Assembly: GCF_900142885.1 (NCBI RefSeq)
Contig: NZ_FRCL01000003.1
Span: forward strand, 141,091-205,090
DNA length: 64,000 nt
Source of the DNA: Flavobacterium xinjiangense
GTDB taxonomy: Bacteria; Bacteroidota; Bacteroidia; Flavobacteriales; Flavobacteriaceae
Direction of reading: 5' to 3'
The notes under the pieces are model-generated. The model was not told the origin of the DNA. It saw only the letters and a list, made by a program, of their open reading frames with translations, and did not search any database. Shown in pieces: positions 8,523 through 17,502 of the stretch; the stretch's first letter is position 1, and each line of letters starts with the position of its first letter. The position numbers and the translations under genes are program-made.

Positions 8523-9297
8523 AACACCGGTAACGCTAATAAAAATTGGTGGAAACATAATTGATAATCCAACGGAATTATCACAGTTTTTATCTGATTT
8601 TTCTAAGATTGAAGGGTACAAGATACTCGTTCATGGCGGAGGAAAATCAGCTACCAAAATGGCCGAAAGTATAGGATTAGTACCTCAAATTATTGATGGA
8701 AGACGCATCACCGATGCCGCTATGCTTGATGTAGTTGTGATGATTTATGCGGGCCAAATCAACAAAAATATCGTTGCTCAATTACAAGCAAATTCCACCA
8801 ATGCAATGGGTTTTTCCGGTGCTGATGGGAATTTAATTCAATCCGACAAAAGAAACCACCCAACAATCAATTATGGTTTTGTAGGCGATGTCAAAAAAGT
8901 GAATACACAATTATTGGAAACATTGCTTTCAAATGGAATAGTTCCTGTATTTTGTGCAATAACACACGATGGAAAAGGACAATTATTAAACACGAATGCA
9001 GATACCATTGCCAGTGAATTAGCGATTGCTTTATCGGAAGTTTTTGATGTCACTTTGAATTATTGCTTCGAAAAACCTGGCGTTTTATTTGATGCCGAAG
9101 ATGATTCTTCCGTAATTGAGAACATCAATCAAGAATTATATTCCAAATTAAAAGCCGAAAAAGCGATACATTCCGGTATGATTCCTAAATTAGACAACTG
9201 TTTCAATAGTTTAACTAAAGGAGTTCAAAAAATAAAAATTGGTCATCACCGCATGTTGCAAGACATGACCGCTTTGTACACTACAATTACACTATGA
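8512..9297 (+). CDS. argB: Acetylglutamate (acylglutamate) kinase
   Basis: The 261-residue amino-acid kinase phosphorylates N-acyl-glutamate, the second step of arginine synthesis. Motifs are IKIGGNIID at the start, LVHGGGKSAT near residue 40, and NTNADTIASELA near residue 163. It begins inside the 3' end of argF' and shares four bases (ATGA) with argE, so translation is coupled. I see no N-terminal extension of the kind associated with arginine feedback inhibition, so allosteric control is uncertain. Confidence 0.95.
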   Translation: MENKTPVTLIKIGGNIIDNPTELSQFLSDFSKIEGYKILVHGGGKSATKMAESIGLVPQIIDGRRITDAAMLDVVVMIYAGQINKNIVAQLQANSTNAMGFSGADGNLIQSDKRNHPTINYGFVGDVKKVNTQLLETLLSNGIVPVFCAITHDGKGQLLNTNADTIASELAIALSEVFDVTLNYCFEKPGVLFDAEDDSSVIENINQELYSKLKAEKAIHSGMIPKLDNCFNSLTKGVQKIKIGHHRMLQDMTALYTTITL

Positions 9298-10364
9298 AGA
9301 GTATAGAAATTCTTACACAAGAAGCCATTGCGCTATTAAAATCGCTGATTGAAACGCCTTCCTTTTCAAGTGAAGAAGACCAAACAGCCCTTTTAATCGA
9401 AAATTGGTTTACACAAAATAATATCCCTTTCGAAAGAGAGAATAATAATGTTTGGGCTTTCAATAAACATTTTGACGCTGACAAACCAACGCTTTTACTG
9501 AATTCGCACCACGATACCGTAAAACCAAACCAAGGCTATACCAACGATCCATTTGAAGCCATCGTAAAAGACGGTAAATTATTTGGACTGGGAAGCAATG
9601 ATGCGGGCGGTTGTCTGGTTTCGCTTTTAGCCACTTTTGTACATTTTTATTCTAATGAAAATCTGCCATACAATATTGTGATGGTCGCTTCAGCCGAAGA
9701 AGAAAGCAGCGGGAAAAGTGGATTAAACAGCGTATTGAAACATTTACCGGAACTGGAATGTGCCATTGTTGGTGAGCCTACATTGATGCAATTGGCCGTA
9801 GCCGAAAAAGGTTTGTTGGTGCTGGATGTCATCGTAAAAGGTACCGCCAGTCACGCCGCGCATAACAATCCTGATAATCCAATTTACAATGCGATTCCCG
9901 TTATCGAATGGTTTAACAGCTATCAATTCGGAAAAATATCGGAGGTTTTAGGTCCCGTAAAGATGACTGTAACACAAGTGACTGCTGGAAAACAACACAA
10001 TGTAGTCCCTGCGGAATGTCATTTGGTTGTCGATATCAGGGTGAATGATTGCTATAACAATCAAGAAATATTAGATACCGTAAAAAAACATTTGACTGCC
10101 GAAATTAATCCGCGTTCGATGCATTTGAATGCATCATCGATTCCTGTTGCACACGGATTAGTACAGGCCGGAATTGCCCTAGGAAGAACCACGTATGGCT
10201 CGCCTACCCTTTCGGATCAATCGGTTTTGAGTTGTCAATCCTTGAAATTAGGACCTGGCGAAACCCTGCGGTCACACTCGGCAGACGAATTTATATTTAT
10301 AAACGAAATAGAAGAAGGAATCCAATTGTACATCAAAATACTAACTGATTTTTTCAAACAATAA
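9294..10364 (+). CDS. argE: M20 family N-acyl-ornithine/citrulline deacylase
   Basis: This 356-residue zinc aminoacylase of the ArgE/DapE group removes the N-acyl group. Metal and catalytic motifs are NSHHDTVKPN (His and catalytic Asp), GSNDAGG, ASAEEESSGKSG (catalytic Glu pair) and VGEPT. Because the carbamoyltransferase acts on acyl-ornithine, the product formed upstream is N-acyl-citrulline, so this enzyme probably deacylates citrulline rather than ornithine. It overlaps argB by four bases. A 121-base gap holding a dispersed repeat separates it from argH. Confidence 0.9.
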   Translation: MKSIEILTQEAIALLKSLIETPSFSSEEDQTALLIENWFTQNNIPFERENNNVWAFNKHFDADKPTLLLNSHHDTVKPNQGYTNDPFEAIVKDGKLFGLGSNDAGGCLVSLLATFVHFYSNENLPYNIVMVASAEEESSGKSGLNSVLKHLPELECAIVGEPTLMQLAVAEKGLLVLDVIVKGTASHAAHNNPDNPIYNAIPVIEWFNSYQFGKISEVLGPVKMTVTQVTAGKQHNVVPAECHLVVDIRVNDCYNNQEILDTVKKHLTAEINPRSMHLNASSIPVAHGLVQAGIALGRTTYGSPTLSDQSVLSCQSLKLGPGETLRSHSADEFIFINEIEEGIQLYIKILTDFFKQ

Positions 10365-10373
10365 AATAATTTG

Positions 10374-10448
10374 GAGCTAATCCCGCTATCCGCTATATCT
10401 TTTCCTGGCTAAAGAAGCCAGAAAAAGGATGTCGCTTCTATCGGGGCT
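10374..10448 (+). repeat. Dispersed structured repeat, copy 1
   Basis: The segment starts GAGC, contains CCCGCTATCCGC and ATCTTTT, a short inner hairpin (TGGCT...AGCCA), then AAAAGGAT and ends ATCGGGGCT. A second copy with the same outer blocks but a different inner hairpin is at 16964-17050. Conserved ends with a variable hairpin centre suggest a mobile or RNA-like intergenic repeat. It lies between argE and argH. Confidence 0.8.
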
Positions 10449-10485
10449 AAAAATCTAACATTCTAAAAATCTAATTATCCACAAT

Positions 10486-11766
10486 ATGAAACTTTGGGAA
10501 AAAGGAATACCAACCGATAAGCAAATTGAACATTTTACCGTTGGAAACGACAGAGAACTGGATTTAGTTCTAGCCAAATATGATGCTTTAGGTTCTATCG
10601 CACATGCAAAAATGCTCGGACAAATTGGTCTTTTAACAGACTCAGAAACCGTTTCTTTGGTTTTGGCTTTGGAAGAAATTATAAAAGACGTTGAAAACGG
10701 AAAATTCGAAATCGAAGACAGTTTTGAAGACGTACATTCCAAAATCGAATATTTGCTGACGGTAAAACTTGGTGATGCCGGAAAAAAAATCCACACTGCG
10801 CGTTCTCGTAACGACCAAGTTTTGGTAGACGTTAATTTATACTTGAAAGATGTCGTTCAAGAGTTGAAAGAGCAAGTAAAAAGCCTTTTTGATTTACTGA
10901 TGGAATCCGCAGATAAACACCAAAATGTGTTATTGCCAGGATACACGCACCTTCAAATTGCGATGCCTTCCTCTTTTGGAATGTGGTTTTCCGCTTACGC
11001 CGAAACTTTGATTGATGATATTACGATGCTGAATGCCGCTTTGAAAATTGTGGACCAAAACCCATTAGGTTCAGCTGCTGGATATGGAAGTTCATTTCCT
11101 ATCAACAGAACATTCACTACTCAGGAATTGGGTTTTGAAACTTTAAAATTTAATTCGGTTGCCGCTCAAATGAGCCGAGGAAAATCAGAAAAAACAGTTG
11201 CGTTTGCAATGAGCAGCGTGGCTGCAACTTTGGCTAAATTTTCGATGGATGTTTGTTTGTATATGAGCCAGAATTTTGATTTCATCACCTTGCCCTCGCA
11301 TCTTACAACAGGTTCGAGCATCATGCCTCACAAGAAAAATCCGGATGTTTTTGAGTTAATCCGTGGAAAATGCAATAAAATTCAAGCGCTACCCTACGAA
11401 ATTACTTTAATCACCAATAACCTTCCAAGTGGCTATCACAGGGATTTGCAATTGTTGAAAGAAGGATTATTTCCAGCAATTCAAAACCTGAAAGCCTGTT
11501 TGGATATTGCTATTTTTGCAATCAAAGACATTAAAGTAAAAGACAATATTCTTGCGGATCAAAAATACAATTATTTGTTTACGGTTGACACCTTAAACGA
11601 AATGGTTGTCGCAGGAATGCCTTTTAGAGATGCCTACAAAGCGGTTGCTGAGCAACTGGAAAATGGTACTTTTCAATCTCCGAAAGAAACCAAACATACA
11701 CATGAAGGAAGTATCAACAACCTTTGTTTGGAGGAAATAAAAGAGAAAATGAAGGATTCTTATTAA
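10486..11766 (+). CDS. argH: Argininosuccinate lyase
   Basis: The 426-residue fumarase/aspartase superfamily enzyme splits argininosuccinate into arginine and fumarate, the last step. It shows TARSRNDQV near residue 104, GYTHLQIAMP near residue 146 and the superfamily signature GSSIMPHKKNPD near residue 281. Length is slightly shorter than E. coli ArgH (457). It is the last gene of the arginine cluster and is followed by a strong hairpin terminator shared with the opposing gene. Confidence 0.96.
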   Translation: MKLWEKGIPTDKQIEHFTVGNDRELDLVLAKYDALGSIAHAKMLGQIGLLTDSETVSLVLALEEIIKDVENGKFEIEDSFEDVHSKIEYLLTVKLGDAGKKIHTARSRNDQVLVDVNLYLKDVVQELKEQVKSLFDLLMESADKHQNVLLPGYTHLQIAMPSSFGMWFSAYAETLIDDITMLNAALKIVDQNPLGSAAGYGSSFPINRTFTTQELGFETLKFNSVAAQMSRGKSEKTVAFAMSSVAATLAKFSMDVCLYMSQNFDFITLPSHLTTGSSIMPHKKNPDVFELIRGKCNKIQALPYEITLITNNLPSGYHRDLQLLKEGLFPAIQNLKACLDIAIFAIKDIKVKDNILADQKYNYLFTVDTLNEMVVAGMPFRDAYKAVAEQLENGTFQSPKETKHTHEGSINNLCLEEIKEKMKDSY

Positions 11767-11790
11767 TTCAAAACCACAATAATTATTACA

Positions 11791-11826
11791 AAAAAAATCC
11801 ATTCGTTGAAGCGAATGGATTTTTTT
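11791..11826. terminator. Bidirectional terminator between argH and the bacilliredoxin gene
   Basis: A perfect inverted repeat pairs 11791-11805 with 11812-11826 (core ATCCATTCG) around a six-base loop, flanked by A and T runs on the two sides. It can stop transcription from argH on the plus strand and from the gene ending at 11854 on the minus strand. Confidence 0.92.
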
Positions 11827-11853
11827 ATATTTCAAATTTAAATTTGTAGGTCT

Positions 11854-12243
11854 TTAAACTCTTTTACCTAATTCTTCCGCATCAATATCGCTGTGCGAAA
11901 CATTATAAACAGCTTTTCCTTCTTTAATTAATATCAATTGTGGCGATTGATGTGTCACTCCAAAACGATTGGCAATTTCATTAGAAATAGCTCTATATTC
12001 TATTAAATCTAAAAAATAAGGCGTAACTTTATCTGAGCTATTAAACTCATTTTCAAACTGTTTCAGCGCCATCCTACTTACGCTGCATCGGGTACTGTGT
12101 TTGAAAATCGCTACCGGTTTTTCATTCGAAATAGCAATAATTTCATTCAGTTGCCCTAAATCGGTTAGTTCATTCCAGTTGATTTTGTTTTCGGTTGAAT
12201 CTTTTTCTTCTGAACTGTTGAACATATTTTTAAAAAAACTCAT
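11854..12243 (-). CDS. ytxJ: Monothiol bacilliredoxin, YtxJ/BrxC family
   Basis: A 129-residue thioredoxin-like protein with a single cysteine in the active-site segment HSTRCSVSR (near residue 53), matching the monothiol YtxJ (BrxC) family of bacillithiol-using bacteria. The cis-proline region THQSPQLILI lies near residue 100. It likely removes bacillithiol from oxidised protein thiols in the cytosol. It is transcribed alone on the minus strand, convergent with argH and divergent from clpB. The family call is firm; bacillithiol as the partner is inferred from known biology of related species. Confidence 0.85.
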   Translation of the reverse strand: MSFFKNMFNSSEEKDSTENKINWNELTDLGQLNEIIAISNEKPVAIFKHSTRCSVSRMALKQFENEFNSSDKVTPYFLDLIEYRAISNEIANRFGVTHQSPQLILIKEGKAVYNVSHSDIDAEELGKRV

Positions 12244-12386
12244 AATTGTCTTGTTTTAAGACATTTTGACTTTGAAACATGATAAAAATCATGAAATTTC
12301 TGTCAATTTGTCTGTATTATTGTATTGGAATATATATTGAATATTGATTCGCAAAGTTAAGTAAATAACATAAACAATATAAAGTC

Positions 12387-14990
12387 ATGAACATAAATAA
12401 ATTCACCATCAAATCACAGGAGGCCATACAGCTTTCACAGCAATTGGTTCAAACTTTAGGTCAACAACAAATAGAAAACGAACATATTTTCAAGGCAATT
12501 TTTGAAGTCGATGAAAATGTGGCTCCTTTTATTTTGAAAAAATTAAATGTAAATGTTCCGCTATTTCTTCAAATATTAGACAGTACGATTCAGAGCTTTC
12601 CGAAAGTTTCCGGTGGCGAAATAATGCTTTCCAGAACCGCTAACACAACGTTGAACGAAGCAGAAATTATTGCACAAAAAATGAACGATGAATTCGTTTC
12701 CGTGGAGCATCTGATTTTAGCGATTTTTGATTCAAAAACTAAGGCTGCCCAAATCCTAAAAGACCAAGGCGTAACCGGAAAAGGATTGAAAGCTGCAATA
12801 GAAGAATTGCGAAAAGGAGAAAGAGTAACATCTGCCTCGGCCGAAGAAACCTATAATTCATTAAATAAATATGCCAAAAACCTGAACGAACTGGCACGAT
12901 CCGGCAAACTGGATCCAGTTATTGGTCGTGACGAGGAAATTCGCAGGGTATTACAAATTCTAACTCGAAGAACGAAAAACAACCCAATGCTCGTGGGAGA
13001 ACCCGGAGTGGGAAAAACTGCTATCGCTGAAGGTTTAGCACATAGAATCGTAGACGGAGATGTTCCTGAAAACCTAAAAGATAAAATTGTGTATTCTCTT
13101 GATATGGGAGCGCTGATTGCCGGTGCCAAATACAAAGGAGAATTTGAAGAGCGATTGAAATCCGTGGTGAAAGAAGTAACTTCTGCGGAAGGGGATATTG
13201 TTTTATTCATTGACGAAATCCACACGCTTGTGGGTGCCGGCGGTGGCGAAGGTGCTATGGATGCAGCTAACATTCTGAAACCTGCCTTAGCTCGTGGAGA
13301 ACTTCGTGCTATTGGTGCGACAACATTAGACGAATATCAAAAATACTTTGAAAAAGACAAAGCACTCGAAAGACGTTTTCAAAAAATAATGATTGAGGAA
13401 CCGGATACTGAAAGTGCCATTTCGATTTTACGTGGGATCAAAGAAAAATACGAAACACACCATAAAGTTCAGATAAAAGATGATGCAATTATTGCGGCTG
13501 TCGAATTATCACAACGCTATATTACCAATCGCTTTCTTCCGGACAAAGCCATTGATTTAATGGACGAGGCAGCATCAAAAATACGTATGGAAATCAATTC
13601 AAAACCAGAAGAACTGGATGTTTTGGATCGAAAAGTAATGCAGTTGGAAATCGAAATTGAAGCGATTAAAAGAGAAAAAGACGAAAGTAAACTCAAAGTT
13701 TTAGGAATGGATTTGGCCAACCTAAAAGAAGATCGAAACGAAATTTACGCCAAATGGAAATCAGAGAAAGATGTAGTTGATAATATTCAAGCCGTAAAAA
13801 CGGAAATTGAAGACTTCAAATACGAAGCAGAACGTGCAGAACGTGAAGGCGATTATGGAAAAGTAGCCGAAATTCGTTACGGTAAAATCAAAGAAGCCCA
13901 AGAACGTTTAGCTATTTTACTCAAAGAATTACAAGAAAACCAATCGGGAACTTCGTTGATAAAAGAAGAAGTGACCCGCGAAGATATTGCCGAAGTTGTG
14001 GCCAAATGGACTGGAATTCCAGTGATGAAAATGCTTCAGGGCGAACGAGAAAAACTATTAAAACTGGAAGACGAACTGCATCATAGAGTCGTAGGACAGG
14101 AAGAAGCGATTGAGGCAGTGAGTGACGCCGTACGCAGAAGCCGTGCCGGTTTACAGGATATGAAGAAACCAGTTGGAACTTTCCTATTCCTCGGAACAAC
14201 GGGAGTTGGAAAAACGGAATTGGCAAAAGCATTAGCCGAATATTTATTTGATGATGAAAATGCGATGACCCGTATTGACATGAGTGAATACCAAGAACGC
14301 CACAGCGTAAGCCGCTTGGTTGGTGCGCCTCCTGGATATGTAGGTTATGATGAAGGCGGACAATTGACCGAAGCCGTTCGAAGAAAACCGTATTCTGTGA
14401 TATTATTGGATGAAATAGAAAAAGCGCATCCGGACACCTTTAATATCTTGCTGCAAGTCTTGGATGAAGGACGATTGACAGATAACAAAGGACGTTTAGC
14501 CGATTTCAAAAACACAATTATCATCATGACTTCTAATATGGGAAGCCAGATAATTCAGGAAAAATTCGAAAATATAAAAGGAAGCGTAGAAGCCGCCACC
14601 GAAGCTGCAAAAGTGGAAGTGCTGGGATTATTGAAACAAACGGTGCGTCCAGAATTCATAAACCGTATTGATGAGATTGTAATGTTTACGCCGTTAACCA
14701 ATGAAAATATTACAAAAATCGTAGGTCTGCAACTAAAAAGCGTGACAAAAATGTTAGCGCTTCAAGGTATCACTATGGACGCCACTCCAGAAGCTGTCGC
14801 CTATTTAGCTGACAAAGGATATGATCCGCAATTTGGAGCCAGACCAGTGAAAAGAGTCATTCAAAGAGACGTACTCAATGAATTATCTAAAGAAATTCTA
14901 TCTGGAAAAATAACTACAGACAGCATCGTTCTAATCGATGCGTTCGATGGAAAACTGGTTTTTAGAAATCAAAGCGAGTTAGTTTCTTAA
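12387..14990 (+). CDS. clpB: ATP-dependent chaperone ClpB
   Basis: The 867-residue disaggregase has the full ClpB layout. The Clp N-terminal domain spans about 1-145. AAA+ domain 1 has Walker A GEPGVGKTAIAEG near residue 205. A coiled-coil middle domain spans about 405-525. AAA+ domain 2 has Walker A GTTGVGKTELAKA near residue 608, and a ClpB C-terminal domain follows. The M-domain separates it from ClpA/ClpC. It is a single-gene transcript ending at the hairpin at 15015. It rescues aggregated proteins with DnaK after heat stress. No recognisable heat-shock operator was found in the 143-base upstream region. Confidence 0.98.
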   Translation: MNINKFTIKSQEAIQLSQQLVQTLGQQQIENEHIFKAIFEVDENVAPFILKKLNVNVPLFLQILDSTIQSFPKVSGGEIMLSRTANTTLNEAEIIAQKMNDEFVSVEHLILAIFDSKTKAAQILKDQGVTGKGLKAAIEELRKGERVTSASAEETYNSLNKYAKNLNELARSGKLDPVIGRDEEIRRVLQILTRRTKNNPMLVGEPGVGKTAIAEGLAHRIVDGDVPENLKDKIVYSLDMGALIAGAKYKGEFEERLKSVVKEVTSAEGDIVLFIDEIHTLVGAGGGEGAMDAANILKPALARGELRAIGATTLDEYQKYFEKDKALERRFQKIMIEEPDTESAISILRGIKEKYETHHKVQIKDDAIIAAVELSQRYITNRFLPDKAIDLMDEAASKIRMEINSKPEELDVLDRKVMQLEIEIEAIKREKDESKLKVLGMDLANLKEDRNEIYAKWKSEKDVVDNIQAVKTEIEDFKYEAERAEREGDYGKVAEIRYGKIKEAQERLAILLKELQENQSGTSLIKEEVTREDIAEVVAKWTGIPVMKMLQGEREKLLKLEDELHHRVVGQEEAIEAVSDAVRRSRAGLQDMKKPVGTFLFLGTTGVGKTELAKALAEYLFDDENAMTRIDMSEYQERHSVSRLVGAPPGYVGYDEGGQLTEAVRRKPYSVILLDEIEKAHPDTFNILLQVLDEGRLTDNKGRLADFKNTIIIMTSNMGSQIIQEKFENIKGSVEAATEAAKVEVLGLLKQTVRPEFINRIDEIVMFTPLTNENITKIVGLQLKSVTKMLALQGITMDATPEAVAYLADKGYDPQFGARPVKRVIQRDVLNELSKEILSGKITTDSIVLIDAFDGKLVFRNQSELVS

Positions 14991-15014
14991 GAATCGAGAA
15001 CATTTAAACTTATG

Positions 15015-15045
15015 AAAACACTGGTCGAAAGGCTGGTGTTTTTTT
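15015..15045 (+). terminator. clpB terminator
   Basis: AACAC (15017-15021) pairs with GTGTT (15036-15040) around a GGTCGAAAGG-type loop, followed by seven T residues. The same GTCGAAAG loop word appears in the terminator after the DUF808 gene. Confidence 0.8.
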
Positions 15046-15148
15046 ATGTTGTCCTTTTTTTAGAAGTAAACCTGCTGATTTAATTACTGTTTTATAATTA
15101 AGTAATGGCTAAAATTTAATATCGTATTTTAATAAAGCACTAAATTTC

Positions 15149-15234
15149 TTTGCCACAGATTTCACAGATTACCACAGATTAATTCGTTATGTAATTTTAA
15201 AAATCTTTTTAATCCTTCCAATCTGTGGCAAAAA
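15149..15234. repeat. Intergenic inverted-repeat element
   Basis: TTTGCCACAGATT (15149-15161) is inverted at the other end as AATCTGTGGCAAA (15220-15232), with inner direct CACAGATT copies. The 86-base element sits between clpB and the OsmC gene. The rest of this ~260-base gap shows nothing else. Confidence 0.75.
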
Positions 15235-15306
15235 CTCTTTTAATAATTGCGACTATATATCTTTCTTGCTACTTAGTATAAAAAAAAGTAAAAATGCGTT
15301 CCAACT

Positions 15307-15774
15307 TTAATTTGTAGCCGCAATTTCACAAGTTGGAAAATGCAGAATGGGAAAATTACACGAATTGGCTATAAAACAGAGTTGGTTGGCTTTTTTATGC
15401 AAGCTAAGCGCCTCCTCTATTTTTTCTTTGTTGCTGATACAAACTTTCGGATTCAGTTTAATAGCAATAAAACGTCCGCTACCGTCTTCCAAAACCTCCA
15501 GAGTCGCCTCCGCTTCGTCTGTATAAGACACCACGTCGATATCATTTTGTTTACAAACATACAAGTAAGACATCATGTGACAGGAAACAACACTGCTCAA
15601 TAGCAGGTCTTCAGGATTGTATAAAGCGGGATCTCCTTTGAAAGCTTTAGCAGCCGAAACATGTAAAACAGCCTTACCGTCAATCGTTACGGTATGACTT
15701 TTAGCATACGTAGCCGCTTCCTTTTTCGAAAAAAGCCAATCTAATTTAGCTTTAAATACATGTTTATAACTCAT
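15307..15774 (-). CDS. OsmC family protein
   Basis: This 155-residue protein has the OsmC/Ohr fold. There is a first conserved cysteine in SSVVSCHMMSYLYVC (near residue 65) and a second in ANSCNFPI (near residue 143). These pairs form the thiol peroxidase site in the family, which reduces organic hydroperoxides. The sequence is closer to the general OsmC group than to classical Ohr. It is a single gene on the minus strand. Substrate not determinable here. Confidence 0.87.
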   Translation of the reverse strand: MSYKHVFKAKLDWLFSKKEAATYAKSHTVTIDGKAVLHVSAAKAFKGDPALYNPEDLLLSSVVSCHMMSYLYVCKQNDIDVVSYTDEAEATLEVLEDGSGRFIAIKLNPKVCISNKEKIEEALSLHKKANQLCFIANSCNFPILHFPTCEIAATN

Positions 15775-15973
15775 ATTATTTTTATTTCAAAAGTAAATAA
15801 AAACAATGCTACAAATACAGAAAGGTTTTGAGTGAATATTAACTAAAAATTCACCCATTTTATAAATAGAGTAAATAAAAAAAGTTTTAGATTCGCAGGA
15901 ATAAACAAACAAAGCGCCAGAACAGAATTTCGTTTAAAAAAAATAATTCAGCGCAGTTTCTAAAACAATCAAA

Positions 15974-16843
15974 ATGGCATCAGGTTTTTTCGCACTATTG
16001 GATGATATCGCAGCAATTATGGATGATGTTGCCGTAATGAGTAAATTTGCAGCCAAAAAAACGGCTGGTATTTTAGGTGATGATTTAGCCGTAAATGCCG
16101 AGAAAGCTTCCGGATTTATCTCATCGCGAGAACTTCCCGTATTGTGGGCAATTACTAAAGGCTCTTTCCTAAATAAATTAATCATTTTACCAATCGCATT
16201 TCTATTGAGTGCTTTTTTACCGGTAGCCGTAATTATAGTCTTAGTGCTTGGCGGACTTTATTTAGCCTACGAAGGCGCCGAAAAAATATACGAATACTTC
16301 TTTCCTCATGAGCATTCAAAGCACGAAATTTCTTTGGAACCAATGACCGAAGAAGAAATTTTGACTTTAGAAAAAGCAAAAATAAAATCAGCAATCGTGA
16401 CTGATTTTATATTATCAGTAGAAATTGTAATTATTGCGCTCGGCACCGTAATTGGAAAACCCATCGTATCACAAATTCTTGTTGTTTCCATCATTGCAAT
16501 AATAGCAACCATGGGTGTTTACGGCATTGTAGCCCTAATTGTAAGAATGGATGAAGCAGGTCTTAAACTAATTCAATTGAATAGTAAAGAGCAAAGTTTT
16601 ACAAATAAGTTGGGGAACATTCTCGTCAAAGCATTGCCAAAAGTCATCAAAAGTTTATCCTTTATAGGTACCATCGCCTTACTGTTAGTAGCAGGCGGCA
16701 TATTTGTACACAATATCGGTTTTTTACATGGCGTATTACCCCAATTACCTTCCATCATAACCGAATTTATAGTCGGAATTGTAATAGGAGGAATTGTTTT
16801 GGGAATTGTAACGGTGTTCAAAAAGATAATTGGCAAAAAGTAA
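15974..16843 (+). CDS. DUF808 family inner membrane protein (YedI-like)
   Basis: The 289-residue protein begins MASGFFALLDDIAAIMDDVA, the typical start of the DUF808/YedI family. At least five or six hydrophobic segments are visible (about residues 75-100, 135-160, 165-185, 225-250, 260-285), with a charged His/Glu-rich cytoplasmic loop (HEHSKHE) near residue 115. It is an integral membrane protein of unknown function. It is the last backbone gene before the mobile island and is followed by a hairpin terminator. Confidence 0.88.
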   Translation: MASGFFALLDDIAAIMDDVAVMSKFAAKKTAGILGDDLAVNAEKASGFISSRELPVLWAITKGSFLNKLIILPIAFLLSAFLPVAVIIVLVLGGLYLAYEGAEKIYEYFFPHEHSKHEISLEPMTEEEILTLEKAKIKSAIVTDFILSVEIVIIALGTVIGKPIVSQILVVSIIAIIATMGVYGIVALIVRMDEAGLKLIQLNSKEQSFTNKLGNILVKALPKVIKSLSFIGTIALLLVAGGIFVHNIGFLHGVLPQLPSIITEFIVGIVIGGIVLGIVTVFKKIIGKK

Positions 16844-16892
16844 GCAGCAATTGAATACACTTTAGCTGTATAAATAATTTAAAAATAAGGAG

Positions 16893-16921
16893 AACATCAG
16901 TCGAAAGTCTGGTGTTTTTTT
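16893..16921 (+). terminator. Terminator after the DUF808 gene
   Basis: AACATCAG (16893-16900) pairs with CTGGTGTT (16909-16916) with one G-U pair. The loop is TCGAAAGT and a T run follows. It closely resembles the clpB terminator. Confidence 0.85.
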
Positions 16922-16963
16922 GTGTCTTTTTTTAGGAGCAGAACATTTCTAATTTTTCATCAC

Positions 16964-17050
16964 GAGTTGTCCCGCTGTCCGCAGTATCTTTTTATAAACG
17001 CAACCTATCGGGTTACATTTATAAAAAGGATACTTACTCCCATCGGGGCT
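16964..17050 (+). repeat. Dispersed structured repeat, copy 2
   Basis: Same outer blocks as copy 1 at 10374-10448: GAG, CCCGCTGTCCGC, ATCTTTTT, then AAAAGGATAC and ATCGGGGCT. The centre is different: TTATAAA...TTTATAA around ACCTATCGGGTT. It lies in the 659-base gap between DUF808 and the integrase, just outside the likely island boundary. Confidence 0.8.
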
Positions 17051-17197
17051 ATTTGACAACGAGTTTTTTCCAGAATAAAGTTTTCGAAAAAAGTGCTTTA
17101 TTAAAGTTTAGAATCCGTTATAAATCAAATTGCATTAAAAAAGTTGATTACTAATTTGTAAGAAAATTTTAATATATTTGAGAAAATATAATGCAAA

Positions 17198-17246
17198 ACA
17201 AACCTTCGACAATCTGCCCATATTTGGGTGTATAGTCGAAAGTTTG
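17198..17246 (+). other. Long hairpin upstream of the integrase
   Basis: CCTTCGACAAT near 17203-17213 pairs with ATAGTCGAAAG near 17232-17242, and an inner CCCA-TATT-TGGG hairpin (17217-17228) closes it. It lies ~255 bases before the integrase ATG and directly before the candidate attachment site. It could be an RNA leader structure or a recombinase-related site; no T run follows, so it is not a simple terminator. Confidence 0.5.
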
Positions 17247-17253
17247 TATCGCC

Positions 17254-17267
17254 TATAGACAAGTTAT
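17254..17267. other. Candidate left attachment site (attL)
   Basis: TATAGACAAGTTAT is repeated exactly at 45781-45794, just past the last plausible island gene. The left copy lies between a backbone gene and the integrase. Fourteen bases of AT-rich identity can arise by chance, so the evidence is positional. Confidence 0.4.
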
Positions 17268-17502
17268 CTACAACTTTTCATTCAACCCTCCCATTTGCAC
17301 TTAAAGTGTTGTATTCATTGACTTTATAAAAATGAACAATGCAATTTTAAGCAACAAAAAGCAACGAAATACTTGTTTTGTTGTACCCAATGTTGTACCT
17401 TCGTATCACGATGCACCCGATTGAAAACCCTTTATTTACAATACTTTCACTGGTTTGCATTACTTTACAAAAGTAGTATAACATTTCTAAATTCCTAATC
17501 TT

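Noticed and set aside
17198-17246. CRISPR or tRNA-like structure near the integrase
   Set aside because: Only a single hairpin is present, with no repeated spacer units and no tRNA cloverleaf. No tRNA gene was found at the island edge.
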